64,000 nt of DNA from Casuarina equisetifolia (lineage: Eukaryota; Streptophyta; Magnoliopsida; Fagales; Casuarinaceae): NCBI GenBank assembly GCA_028551475.1, contig CM052359.1, positions 8,619,583 through 8,683,582 on the forward strand, in the 5' to 3' direction. The notes below the pieces were generated by a model. It saw nothing but the letters and a program-made list of their open reading frames with translations. It ran no database searches and was not told the DNA's origin. Below are positions 14,601 through 27,034 of the stretch, piece by piece (within the stretch, counting starts at the first letter, position 1; each line of letters begins with the position of its first letter). The translations under genes and the position numbers were made by a program.

Positions 14601-17537
14601 TATCCATAAAATCAGAAGTACAGAATAAATATAGACACAAGGATTGTTGTGGTGATCACAATGATGAGATGATTATCAGTCATCATGGATAGTCAACGTA
14701 TAAAAGGATCAATGATGAAAGTCGCGATTTTGATGATCAGATCAATCTAAGAACAAAGTAAAGAAGAACCTGGTTGAAAGGGAAACAAAGGAGCCGCATA
14801 AAATAGGGTCAGACCTTAGAGGGGCCCGTAAAAATTTGATTACAAGTCGGACTCACTCAAAAGTTACTTCCTATAGGTAAAAACTAATATCTTTAAACTG
14901 GCAAGCAAAAAGGCCAAACTCACAGGAAATGAACAAGTTATGTCAGACCCATAAAAATGGTATTCAGCTCCCATGTCAAACAATGCCATATCTCCATCTT
15001 CCAAGGTCTGCACAAAGGAGAATACTATGATTTCAAACTTCAAAGATACTTCTGTAAGAGAAAGGAAATTTCAATAGAAAACTTATGAAACTCCAAGGAA
15101 AAAAAAAAACCACTGTCATTAAGCAATTAAAAACATAGTTTATGCATTAAGACAAAACAAAAGTTCTATAATACATCAGCTCTAAAAGCATTGGATCTAC
15201 CATACCCTGTCATTTGGAGCCGCTGCATGCCCATAGTGGAGCACAGAACTGTGTTATAAAACAATTCATCCATTAGTAACATCTCCACTTAAAATTTAGT
15301 TATCCATTTCAAAGTAATTAGAAGTTATCACCAAAATTCAGACTCAAAAAAAATTTATCTGTTGTGTTTTTCAATTCTTTTCTTCTGTGTTAATGAGAAG
15401 TTATTTCCCCGATGAGTTTGACTCAGGTTTCTGTAATGTGCAGATGAGCACTGAGCGCCACATGCATAAAAAAAAAAAAACTTTGAGAACCATGAAAACT
15501 CTCACCTATTTTCCCCAGTAGCACAAATACATGTGTATGAGCAGTGCCTACAGCCCCCATACATGTAGGTATGATGAAGAAAGACGCTTTCCAACTGATA
15601 CTCTTTCATTCCCACTCTAGTTTTTCTCATAACCTGATCAGAATGTTAAAGAACTACAATAACATCACATTTATTTCTACAAGCATGCCCAAGATGACTC
15701 TACAGGAAAAATGAGAAATAAAAATTTGCTCAATTTTCAAAAACCCTAATAGAAAAAGGTTATCTCTGCTCCTCCTATAATTTGGGGCTGCGAGAATAAC
15801 CTATGTGTTTCATTACAACAGCAGGAAACTGATAGTACATAAGTACATAAATAAAGAAGTCAACACAAACCGGAAGTTCTATGATTGTATATAAAATTTA
15901 AGCAATATACTCGTAGCCATAAAACATTTGTCAGTATATAAACACGTGAAAATCTACTATTGCCCATTACTATGTATGTTCACATTGGTCCTTTGACCCT
16001 TCTCCACACCTCCAGTATCATGAATGGCATGCAGAACAAGAAGTTAAAGAATAGATCTATATTCTTGGAAATAAACTGAAGTACTATTAGCTTAACACTG
16101 TTCAGCAAATACGACAATTTGTCAGTGGTTACCTCAACATGAGCTTCCGAGCTAATATCATTGGCAAACTGGATAAGAGCAAGCTCCAGATCCGACTTCA
16201 AAACACGGCATTCAGTCAAAATAGGGTGCAAGGTTGTCAAATCCGTGTCAAAGGTATCCACACCCTAGACGCAGAATAAACCATGAAAGAAAAGGAGAAA
16301 CTTAATGAGTATAGTTGTTCTGATCCAAGAAAAGCAAGGTTTTCAATTAATGCATCTGAACCATGAAAAGTTGCTGACAGGTCTTACGTTCTTAGATGCT
16401 CATGGAGTTCAAGATCTAGTAATGGTTATTGGCATTATGCTACCAGTACAAGAAATAGTTGAAAAGTGCCGTGAAACTTTTTTATTTGTAAGATAGAGGG
16501 AGTGTGAAATGTAAGGACCTCAAAATCTGCTGGTTTGGCGTAGTTATTGCTGTCAGTGTTGAGCCCATGCAATAGAAACAACAAAGGTTTACCAGATGCT
16601 TGGAAATGGTCATGCAGAATCCTTGCAATCTCATCAGTGTAGTATACCATATTAACCAGGTATCTTTCCTGTAAAAGGAAGTAATCAAAGCTAAGAATCT
16701 GAAAGCAACACTCTTCAAATCACAAAAATTTAATCACCTTGAAGTAGGATAATGGCTTTATCTCCCCCAACCAAACAGCATACTCAGCAGGTAACCGAGG
16801 AGCAAAAAGGATGGAATTCCCAGTCTCGATGTCCTTCGAGGAAAAAACTTAAATTAATTCTAACATCTGTCAATTCAATGTCCTACATTGTTTTAGTCAC
16901 ATACAAGAGCACTCATAAAGAAAAAAGAATTACGAAGCTTTGAAACCAAATTTCAAGATTTTGAGCATACAATTGACAACATAATTCTGGTGATTCATGT
17001 TTTAGAAAAAAAAAAAAAAGCATCATATTATCCCGTTACCAACAGTAGAAACTGGATCCCACTCGCTAGTTTACTCGGACATCAACGAGATTAACATAGG
17101 AGACAACAAGAAGGCAGTTCCGAAGCAAAGAAACGTGTTCAAGACGCATTTCACTTACTATAGCTCCATAGAATCCAGGTTCTCTGACTCCAAACAAGTA
17201 AGCAAAGTAACTCTCCTGCCTACATACAAAATAACACATCAATCATCAATCGCAAAATCCATGTCACGCCGATAGTTTTCTCAGGGACCACATTCAAATA
17301 TAAATTCGAAAGTGTAGAAAATGATTCAAAGAATAGCTAACAAATAAATAATTGAAATTTTTTAATGAAAACCAGAGCTAAAATATTAAGGAAAGGAATG
17401 AGAAAGAGAGATCAAGTACCTGAAGAGTTCGATGTGATCAGTGTCGTGGCGCGTTTGTTCCTCACCTCCCTGAGAACCGATTAGCGAAAGATAATAAAAT
17501 CAATCAATACTCAATTTTCACAACCTCATATTCATAG

Positions 17538-17608
<71 letters not shown>

Positions 17609-17772
17609 ACCTGAAGGAAGACGAATCCGTGTAGAGGACGAGAGGACTCGGTGAGTTGTTGGCGGAGAGACTTGAGGAGCTTCTGTCGGTTCAAGACGTG
17701 GAGTTCCATTGGCACACTGGGAGGAGAGAGCAGGGATTCCGCCATGGAGATGGCTTCTCTCGCTTCCACCAT
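11629..17772 (-). CDS. PEPD: Xaa-Pro dipeptidase (prolidase)
   Basis: A metallopeptidase of family M24 that splits dipeptides with a C-terminal proline in the cytosol. Sixteen exons join in phase on the minus strand: 17772-17611, 17469-17420, 17219-17159, 16833-16738, 16668-16519, 16264-16133, 15633-15506, 15248-15206, 15007-14924, 14377-14336, 14101-14031, 13508-13455, 13363-13258, 13124-13056, 12301-12158 and 11757-11629, giving 506 residues (human prolidase has 493). The N-terminal domain includes REPGFYGAI. The catalytic domain has [13 protein letters not shown], both metal Asp residues ([19 protein letters not shown]), the His of [16 protein letters not shown], the Glu of [10 protein letters not shown] and the Glu of [10 protein letters not shown] second ATG ten codons in (MAESLL) could also be the start. 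All metal-site residues are present, so the gene looks functional. Confidence 0.94.
17541..17607. repeat. (GA)n microsatellite in prolidase intron 1
   Basis: An almost pure GA tract of about 67 bp. On the coding strand it is (CT)n beginning only a few bases after the exon 1 donor (CAG|GTGCTCTCTC), so length variation falls right beside the 5' splice site. Confidence 0.97.
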
Positions 17773-18352
17773 GGACGAGCGTCCATGACGCTAATAGTCT
17801 GTGAGTACATTCTTAAATTCATTACAACGACGCCGTCTCTCTTCTGCTTTCGTCACTTTGATAGAATTATTAATGAAATTATACAAAATGAGTCTGATGC
17901 GATTAATAGAATTTCCACAATGGCATGTGAATTTCTTTTTTTTTTTTGTATAGTTTCAGAAATAAAACCTCAAATATTCTGATAATACCTCTGTATAATT
18001 AAATAAAAGTTTTATAATCAGTTTTTCTAATGATCAATATAAGAAATGGGCAAAAGCATAACTCAAAAGTTATCATTTTCTAATAATCATATTCTTTAGA
18101 TATAAATTTTTTGTCATTAACATTTTCCTCACCCATAATATATTTTAGACTTAAAGTTTAGGGTAAAAGAGATATTTTTTATACTGAACATAATTTAAAA
18201 GCATAAGATTGAATAGGAATTGAAAAAATAATTTTTTATATATTTCTAATATAGAACATTCGTCTCTAACAACTAAAAACAAATAGATAAATAATTGGCA
18301 AAGATATATGGAGAGAAGTTATATTTCGAAATTTATCTAATCTTAAAAGTAA
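17773..18352. other. Prolidase upstream region, AT-rich
   Basis: Contains the prolidase 5' leader and AT-rich upstream DNA. No separate gene is seen; the short frame at 17656-17982 is antisense to prolidase exon 1. Confidence 0.5.
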
Positions 18353-18495
18353 GCCCATATCATTGTGTACGGGTTCAAATGGGGCCTGACAGGCTAATTT
18401 TTGTTACTTTTTATAAGCCCAACTTGGACTACTCAAGCCCATAGCTGCAGCCCAATCTAATCACTCACTAATTGCCTTCAAGGAGCTTTAGCCCA
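18353..18495. promoter_or_regulatory. Cluster of five GCCCA motifs
   Basis: GCCCA occurs at 18353, 18417, 18437, 18450 and 18491, all in the same orientation, within 143 bp of otherwise AT-rich DNA. GCCCA/TGGGC (site II type) motifs are typical of plant housekeeping promoters bound by TCP factors. The cluster lies 580-720 bp upstream of the prolidase start, rather far for its core promoter, so it may serve prolidase or mark a lost or unseen divergent transcript. Confidence 0.4.
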
Positions 18496-20880
18496 GTGCT
18501 CGGTGAGTTGCTGCATAAGTGTTTTTCAATGGCAAACATAGAAAACATCAGGGCATTAGTTAAATCAACTGGGATATATTACTGTTCTCAACATGTCATT
18601 TTTTATGTATGAATAGAGAGGTGCTACATTATCATATCATGGGATACAAAGCAATCAGTTGACTTTTTATCCATTGGCATTGGGTTCCCAATCATCCTCT
18701 CCTCTAATATTTAGAGTTACTATAATGGCCTGTGAGCTGTGCTGTCTCTTGTTGTTTTTTCTTGCATTGTAGGAGCCTGCGTACATCAGTATATTCCCTT
18801 TCAAGTTACTTGATAATGGCAAAAATGTAGCTTTGTGTTGCGTTCTAATGTCAAAAGTGGTATTGAATGTTTCAACGACTGAAACCTCTCGACTTTTGAC
18901 AGGCGAATCTTTGCTCTCATTTGGATTGTCTTAAGAGTTATGTTGAATGCATTGTGCCTCTTCGGAAGAACATATACAGATGATGACTCTTGGAAAAATG
19001 GGTTGCCAAAACCGGGAAAAATACTTTGTTAAAAGAGTGATTAGCTTGCAAGACCATCAAGTTGCAGAGTTCATGACCATAATTTTACTCTCAAGAGATA
19101 TCATAAGGAAAAGTTTAAATAAAAGAATTGTCTTTGTAACTCAAGTTATTTTTTAGGTTGGATTTGAAGTCTTCCAATATAATATCAAAGTTTATATTAA
19201 TTAACTAATTTAAACATTGCTATATCTTAATTGTACTACAATCTCACCCCAAAAAGGTGCAATTCTAAGCTGAAGATTAAATGAAATATTATTTCTCAAA
19301 CTTATGAACTAACTTTTTAAATTAAACTTATAGTTAAGTTTACTAATAAGTCTTGCCATTTTCTTCTAATTTAATAAAGCTTTTTATCTTCTTCTTTTTT
19401 AATAACTCATTCTTTCACTTATGCATCTTTAAAATGTCAGCCTAAGATCCACATTTGTTTTCCACTAAGTTAGGCGTTGTGTAAAGCTTTCTATCTCAAA
19501 AGCTTAAATTCTAAAAGCAAGAACACGCGGATGAAAAACGGTATGCACCTGAGGACCCTCCACTTTGACTTTGGAAGTTTGCTTTCTCCGCAAGAGTGGC
19601 TTAGCATACTTGATGCGATATTCAGAGAGCACAATTTTCTAAGATGCTATCTTTATGTCTTCCTAATGTGCTTTATTTTTTCTTCTTTTAACTCGAAGAG
19701 TTCTAAACTTGTACTTCATCCCTCCCCCCTTTCCTTTTCCCCTTTTGTTCATAATGTCAAAAGCCAAACGTTATCTAAGACACTTGACATGCCTACTATT
19801 ATTTTACATTTTTTTCTTGTCTTATTTAATTTGATTAGGTAAGTTGTTTTCTTTCTATAGTTCAATAGAGACAAACTAAAATAAACAAAAAATTTAAACC
19901 TTGTTATGTTTTCATTTTAATTGACTAGCTTATGTATTTATATATACTATTTCTCAACTTTGACCAAGTTAAAGAATTTGTGATACATGAAGAAGTTTTG
20001 GATTTTATATAATTTTAGGGAGTTAACATACTTAAATGATATTAGTTTAGCAAGGTTTGTCCTTATAGTAATGAGTTAAAAGGATTAAAAGAAGTTCCAT
20101 AAGCATGAATTAAACTATCACTAAATTAGTGAGTTATAAAACAAAAATTATGTTATTTCTCAAATACATGTATGTAAACAAAATATATGTAAAAGAAAAA
20201 ATCGTTCCTTTAAAAAATTCTATTTACAATTCAAATAGTTCTAAAAAGTTAGGAATATTTTTTCCTCTTGCACACATTTAGTCACGTTTTACTCATCTTT
20301 AAGAATGTTTTTATTCTACTATTAAGGTAAAGATTAATTATTCTTCCAAATTCATGTAAAAAAAATATTTTGGACTTAAATTGTTATCAATATTTTTTAT
20401 TTAAAAAAATTAAAAAAATTTATTTTTCTTAACTTATTTCAAAATCCTACCACTTTATTGAGTAGTTACTTATATTTTTAGGAAAGAAAACTCAAAATTA
20501 AAGTAATGAAATTCTACTATCAATTGAAGACATCATAACGGAGATAAATAAACTAATCTTATTATCTATTGAAAATAATATATCACCATTTGCTTAGAAA
20601 AATGATTTACCGAAAACTAAGTGCAAAAATTTGGTTAGCGAGCTTTTATCTCAAAAATATATAATTTTTTATTAGTCATCTATGATAGAGACCAAAATGC
20701 TTTGACACCAATGAATGTTCTCATCAAGGTCAGATGAAATGAACTTCATCGAACAACTTCTCATTTAAAAACCAATATAGTTTGTGCTTCATTTCCATTA
20801 CGTAATAATTTTGGCTTAGGTAATTCAGGGGGAGTTGCTCCCAAGGTTGGATTGTAAGAGTTTGCTTTGAACAATTAGGT
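18496..20880. other. Intergenic DNA, no gene recognised
   Basis: AT-rich, especially from 19850 to 20700. Open frames at 18947-19156 and 19477-19842 (up to 121 codons) have low-complexity or non-conserved translations. No RNA gene or transposon signature was recognised. Confidence 0.5.
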
Positions 20881-23800
20881 TAGAATGTGTTTAGATTATA
20901 TTCATGTTAAAGATTAAGCCTTTCACTAGGTGGTGATCATGGGAGTGGGAGACTGATGTAACACAATAAACCGTCCAAACGAATTGCATGCCCGAATATT
21001 ATATCAACAACCCAGTTGTAGATCTTCTATTTTGTACATGGAAATTCAAGTTTTACCTGTAAGCAAAGAGCAAAGAAGAGGATCTTGGGGTTTGTTTTGG
21101 TTCGGTCTTGGGTCTTGTCTGTAGTTTCTGTTTTTACTGGTGGACTTAATCCAATATTTGTGCCTTTTCAGATGAACGTCAAGGGTAATTACAAGTGTGA
21201 ATATTATAACAGGACCCGGTTGCGGGCCAGAAAATTTACTTTTTATCGAGTGATAATGGAGGTCACTCCACTTGGATCTGTGCACTTTCCCGACAGGTCA
21301 AACCATTCCATATGTTGCTTTCTTTATCATTGGCCAATCAAGTTTCAAAGAGTTGGGAGGAGACTCAATCATTTCTTTCAGCTACAGAAAGGTTTTGCAG
21401 GCATGTGTTTGAATTTACGAGGTCGTGTCTGAAGTCTGATTGCTAAACAACAGCTTACAGATAATCTATTTCATGAGTTCCAACGAAATCAATGTTAGAT
21501 GATTGTAAAGGAGAGCGTGCGTGGTAGCCTGGTTGGAGAGGAGCTGTATTAGGAATAATAATAAAAGGTCAATAAGAAAGTGAATAGCTCCAAGCAGCAG
21601 AAAGGATAAAGAAATGGAGGAATTCGAGTCGACTAAACGAGTAGATTTTGAGGCAAGAAAGAAATCCTGGTCCTCTTTATAATATTGTGTGAGAGCAATC
21701 GTATCTCGTAAGCCTGGGTGGACGTTCTTGGATCACAATTTAGGGTGTGCAAGAAGCTATTTTAAGTATGCAATTTTTAATAATCGGAAACCAGTTCAAT
21801 CAGTGAGGAAAATGAAGACAACTTTTTTTTATTTTTTTCTTCTTGTTTCTGAGAGGTTTGAGTGGGGAGGCACATGGTTTCTAGGCATAGACTGGCTTCC
21901 AGAAAAAGGTGATCCTTGGCACATACGGAGAAACACTGTATTTAAAACTCATGATAAAAAATACAAGTGGGGAAAAAAACCACAGAATGTTGAACCTCCA
22001 AACGGCAAAGAAATCGATCATCTTTGAATAGTCTTGATGATGAGTTGCTGGTGGTCAAACTGCTGTTTAATGCTATCCATCTAGAGAAACAAAATTAATA
22101 AAATGATCACAAAGACATCTTTTTGTGTCATCTAAGTGCAAGGCTAAGTATGCTTTCTGTAAGACTATTTTGATCACCGGGAGGCCTTTGGCTCAAACGT
22201 CTGCATCAGATGGGATTCTCAAAACGTGTTTTCTTCAGACACGCTAAGAATCGTTAGTTTAAATAAGTCGAGCGTTGAATATGTGATGGAGGCCGAAGAT
22301 AGGGAGGGTAGGGGGGAAAAGATTGTTTGAAAGCATGATAGTTCATCAGAAACCTTATTGCTATTCCAATAGACCCAGAGCTGGAGTCAGTATTACCAAC
22401 TGACCTACCCAATATTCTGGAGCTAGCTCTCTTTGGCATGGTCCTAGCATGATTATATAATGCTTTTCCACATGGCATCTCGCTATTGCTTTTGTATCTT
22501 CCAAGCAAGATCGTGCCCCCTCCCAACATAGAATACTTAATGACTCGCAAATTCACCTCCATTTCAGCAAATGATCGGAAATCCCTCTTTTCTTACCTCT
22601 TTTTATGTAGATAGTTCATTTTTTGACCATTATTGAGTGTGCAGGGAAGACAAAAGGGGCAAAAGAATATGAAATAACTTGTGCATATGCCTAAGAGATG
22701 ATATTTTTTATGTAGTTAAAATTAAATGCAAAGTACAATGGTAATTTTATTATTAAGAGTTTTTCACTAGTCATTTATAAGTATATGGTTCTAAAAACCT
22801 TTTCTATATTATGTATTTGATAAATAATCACAATTACTATAATTGTGATTCTTTTGTATAAAAGGAAATATGAAATGTCAATTTTCATGACATTATATAC
22901 GTTATATTATTTAATATGCTTTCAGAACAACTAAAGAAAAAGAATTTTTCAAAAATAAAGATTTTCTAAGGACTTATAAAATATATAAAAACTCAAACTA
23001 AAAAGTCAATTGATGTTATGTGATGTAAAAACCACTTCATCTGAATAATGTAAAATTCTTAGTGTTCCTTTTGCTTTTACTGTTTGTATAATTGTTACAC
23101 GATTTGCGACATCTCCAACAACCAGCCAGTATGTTATCACAACTTGAGGCCAATTGTATCGTTATTCTCTAGTGAAATAAGGAATATGGATGACAATTAA
23201 GACAAACAACGCGGTCCTTCTCCTTGTAGTCCATATAGACAACATGAGGTGACAGACTCCTGCCCGCTGCCTCAACATGGTGACAAAGTGAGCTGTTGAC
23301 AATTAACAACAATCCTCCCATCTTATGTACGTAATCCCCGTGACTTTTCAGTTTAAAATAGTATTTCGTGCTGGGAGCATGGCACATCAGGAAGACCAGT
23401 AGCAAGCTCCCTGTCACTCCAATTGGTCTGTCATATTCATATGACCAAGTCCCAGCATCGAGGGTGGTTCCATGACATCCTTCCTCTCCACTGGACTCCA
23501 CTTAGGATATGAACAACACTTCCTCGGCAATGAGCCTTACGTGACAATATTGCTTTCCTGGTACCTAACACCAAGAAAAGGTCAGGTTTGGCCATGGCTG
23601 CACCGTCACCCGGTGAGAAGGATAGAGTCTGCGAATTTACCATATAGAGGAAAAGTGCAGAACTGGTTCACAATCTCTTTGGTTAAACTATGAAACAACC
23701 CAAGTTTTTCTTTTGTTTTATTCGTTAAAAGACAAGTTTCTGCAATACAAAGTGTATAATAATGTTTTGGTTAAGCTTTTTGTCGTAGCTCAAGGAGTAT

Positions 23801-25340
23801 GGCGGTTTATTTTATTCTTTCATCTTCATGCTTCCCGACCAATGATTTGGGATCTTTCTCTGGAGTTAAAAACGGCGATCCAGTAAGAAACGATACTAAT
23901 ACATGCGCATGAATCTGATATAAGCCACCTTTGAAAAGATGGAAGAGAAATATAAAATTGAATTTTCCATATCTGCTGAAGACCCTTGGTTGATACTTGT
24001 CCCTACCTTACAGGCTGAAGCTGCCGAACAGTCGTCATCTGATCAACCCATTCACGTTCTCCTTTTCAACGTTGGGATTCAATCTCTCAATTGCAAATCC
24101 CGTGTCATTGAGTTCCTGCACATGGATATTCATAATCTTGAGCCCCACGTCGTTGATCTAAAGCAGCATATTCTCTTCATTATTAGTTCATATTGTTGCC
24201 TTATTTTTCTCTTCCGGGAGTTGTTTATTCTCAAGGTCTGTTAGTTGAAACTCACAAAAGTGACACAATCTTGACAAATATCTTAATTCCTACAAAGAGA
24301 TTGCACTCATAGCAGCAACAGCCTTCTGCATAATATGTGTATGGCATGCAACTACCGTGACTAAATGCATGAATAATATGCCATTGGATGTCAGGGGCAT
24401 TGAACGATCTAACATCTTATATAAGACCGAAACATAAGCGCCAGCGACTCCATCTCATCCATAATGAATCAAATCTTGTAAAGTAGACTTAGATCGTGAG
24501 AACCCATCATAGTTTGCAATCCTCGAAACCCCGTAGAAGGTATAAATTTTGTTGTTTGGAATGAGTACATATGTGGGACCGTGAGATCTTCCCGGAGCTT
24601 CTCTTTTGTCCCGGCTTTGTTCGCAAATCAGAATCTTAATCTCGAGTAAATTGGTATCTTTCTTAAGACATCAGAACTTAACTACTCTTAGATCTCTTCA
24701 CATATTTGTATTCAGTTCGCATGAGTTGCAAACAATGACACCAAAATGATGAAAGCTATTATCGTAACACAGGATTTTGATTGATTGGTAGGAATCGTAA
24801 CGTCAACAAGACTTTTGCATTTTGCTTTTTGAAATTTCTCTACAATAGACACCTTATATAGTTTTGTAACCTCTGCATCATTTAAATGAAAAATTAATTT
24901 CGATAATTCTTTTCTGCTTGGCAAAAATTTGACTAGTCATAGGTTGGGATGTAAGGGACCGTGGAGAGAACCTAATCACCATCATAAAAGGGAAAAAAAG
25001 GGCAATTAGGAAAGTAATTACGTGAAGATGGCTATAAAGCATAAAAGACAACTAATAAAGAGCCCTTAATCTATTCTGGGAAAGGAACTCGACGAAAGAA
25101 AATAGAGAACATAAAGAAGAACACCCACCCCTCATCAACCACTATTATTCGAGGTGATATTCCTACAGATTCAGATAAAGAAAGCTTTGGCAAGATGACA
25201 GAAGCTTACAGTTGTCAAGAGATAAAAACTATATCTGTAAAAAAGGTCATTGATCCTGCTTACACAGCAGAATCAATAATTGATATTTGTTCTTTCTTTT
25301 CTTAATTATTTTGTACGAGCTGTGTAGCTTATGGTGTCAG
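20881..25340. other. Intergenic DNA with unassigned frames
   Basis: Higher GC than the preceding region and several mid-size frames: plus strand 21085-21432, 21689-22027 (a Trp- and Lys-rich tail) and 23939-24244; minus strand 22254-22562 and 23169-23643 (two overlapping frames rich in Cys and His). None resembles a family I know, and no splice chain links them. They could be relics of old genes or repeats. A TATA-like motif (TATAAAT, 25349-25355) lies just beyond, at the start of the ACC synthase promoter. Confidence 0.4.
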
Positions 25341-25348
25341 AAGGCTCT

Positions 25349-25355
25349 TATAAAT
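25349..25355 (+). promoter_or_regulatory. TATA box of the ACC synthase gene
   Basis: TATAAAT lies 120 bp upstream of the ATG at 25475, in a position that would place the transcription start near 25380. No ATG intervenes between it and the chosen start. Confidence 0.5.
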
Positions 25356-25474
25356 TTGGGAGCTCTTTGACGATGGTTTCATTCAACAGGAACCTCTAGC
25401 TTTTCTTCTCTTTGCTCTCATCTCTCGTTACCATTGCAGCTTTCTTGAGAAAAACACTTACAAGACTGCTAGCT

Positions 25475-27034
25475 ATGGCTATAGAGATTGAGCAGCCCAA
25501 ACAGCCCTCTGTTCGCCTCTCGAAAGTTGCTGTTTCTGAAACTCATGGGGAAGACTCTCCATACTTTGCCGGCTGGAAAGCTTATGATGAAAACCCTTAC
25601 GATGAGTTCAGCAACCCGGCGGGAGTCGTACAGATGGGATTGGCAGAAAACCAAGTGAGTATGAACCAGAGCTGTCAGAAACAGTGCAGAAGCACAAATA
25701 GAAAGCTATTGATTTATAGTCTCTTTCTTCTGTGAATTTGCGTGTAACGCTGTTTCCTATTTTTTGGACAGGTTTCGTTTGATTTGCTGGAAGAGTTCCT
25801 GGAAAAGCATTCAGAAGCCTCCAGCTGGGGAAAAGGTGTCCCTGGGTTTAGAGAGAATGCTTTGTTTCAAGATTACCATGGACTTCAATCATTCAGAAAG
25901 GCAATGGCGAGTTTCATGGAACAAATAAGAGGGGGAAGAGTAAACTTCGACCCTGAAAGAATAGTCTTAACTGCAGGTGCTACTGCTGCTAATGAACTTT
26001 TGACCTTCATTCTGGCCGATCCTGGAGATGCTTTGCTGGTTCCGACTCCATACTATCCAGGGTAAGGACTATGATTCCATCCCCAACCTCAGTTCGAAGT
26101 TCATCCCTATCCATATTCTCTCGTAACTCTATGTGAATTCATCTTCTTTTTCTCCAGATTTGACAGAGATTTGAGGTGGAGAACTGGTGTACAGATTGTT
26201 CCAATCCACTGCGATAGCTCAAACAACTTTCAGATTACTCCTCAAGCTCTGGAAGACGCCTACAATGTTGCAGAAGCCATGAACATAAAGGTGAGAGCGG
26301 TACTAATCACAAACCCTTCCAACCCTTTAGGCGCGACGGTCCAACGATCAGTTCTTGAAGAGATTCTGGACTTCGTCACTCGCAAGAACATCCATCTTGT
26401 ATCTGATGAAATCTACTCGGGATCTGTCTTCTCGTCGTCGGAGTTCATAAGCGTGGCGGAAATCCTCAAAGCCCGTCAATATAAGGGCTCAGATAGAGTG
26501 CACATTGTGTACAGTCTCTCGAAAGACCTCGGCCTTCCGGGCTTTAGAGTCGGAACGATATACTCGTACAACGACAAGGTTGTGACGACGGCGAGGAGAA
26601 TGTCGAGCTTCACCTTAATCTCTTCTCAGACACAGCATCTGCTGGCCTCCATGCTCTCGAACAAGGAATTCACAGAGAACTACATCAATATCAACCGAGA
26701 GCGTCTGAGGAAGAGGTATGAAATGATCATTGAAGGCCTCAGGAGTGCCGGGATCGAGTGTTTGAAAGGAAATGCCGGGTTGTTTTGCTGGATGAATCTC
26801 AGCCCATTGCTGGAGAAAGCTACAAGAGAAGGCGAACTGGCTCTTTGGAACTGCATCCTGCATGAAATGAAGCTAAACATCTCTCCAGGCTCTTCCTGCC
26901 ATTGCTCTGAACCAGGCTGGTTCAGGGTCTGTTTTGCCAACATGAGTGAACAAACACTCCGAGTTGCGTTAAAGAGAATTCACAGTTTCATGGAGAAACG
27001 AGGAAGCGATAGAAAACTCATCTCTTCTCAGTAA
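25475..27034 (+). CDS. ACS7: 1-aminocyclopropane-1-carboxylate synthase, type III (ACS7-like)
   Basis: A pyridoxal-phosphate enzyme that converts S-adenosylmethionine to ACC, the committed step of ethylene synthesis, in the cytosol. Exons 25475-25654, 25772-26061 and 26158-27034 join in phase to 448 residues. Seen in order are [57 protein letters not shown], the NPSNPLG loop, SDEIYSG, and the PLP-lysine block [14 protein letters not shown]. The C-terminus ([22 protein letters not shown]) is short: it lacks the RxSxSxR phosphorylation block of type I and the ETO1-recognition tail of type II, as in ACS7. In this family, type III enzymes lack those degrons and are controlled mainly by transcription and other ubiquitin ligases. 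The ATG at 25475 is the first one after the TATA box. Confidence 0.95.

Noticed and set aside
17518-17772. Leu-Ser repeat protein tail after prolidase exon 1
   Set aside because: The Leu-Ser run is the (CT)n intron read through; exon 1 ends at 17611 at a GT donor, and exon 2 continues the prolidase sequence in phase.
19477-19842. A 121-codon plus-strand frame as a gene
   Set aside because: The translation is Phe/Ser/Leu-rich, typical of AT-rich random frames, with no conserved motif or promoter.
25412-25474. An in-frame N-terminal extension of 21 residues on the ACC synthase
   Set aside because: It begins with TTG, not ATG. The first ATG is at 25475, where the protein matches the usual ACS start.
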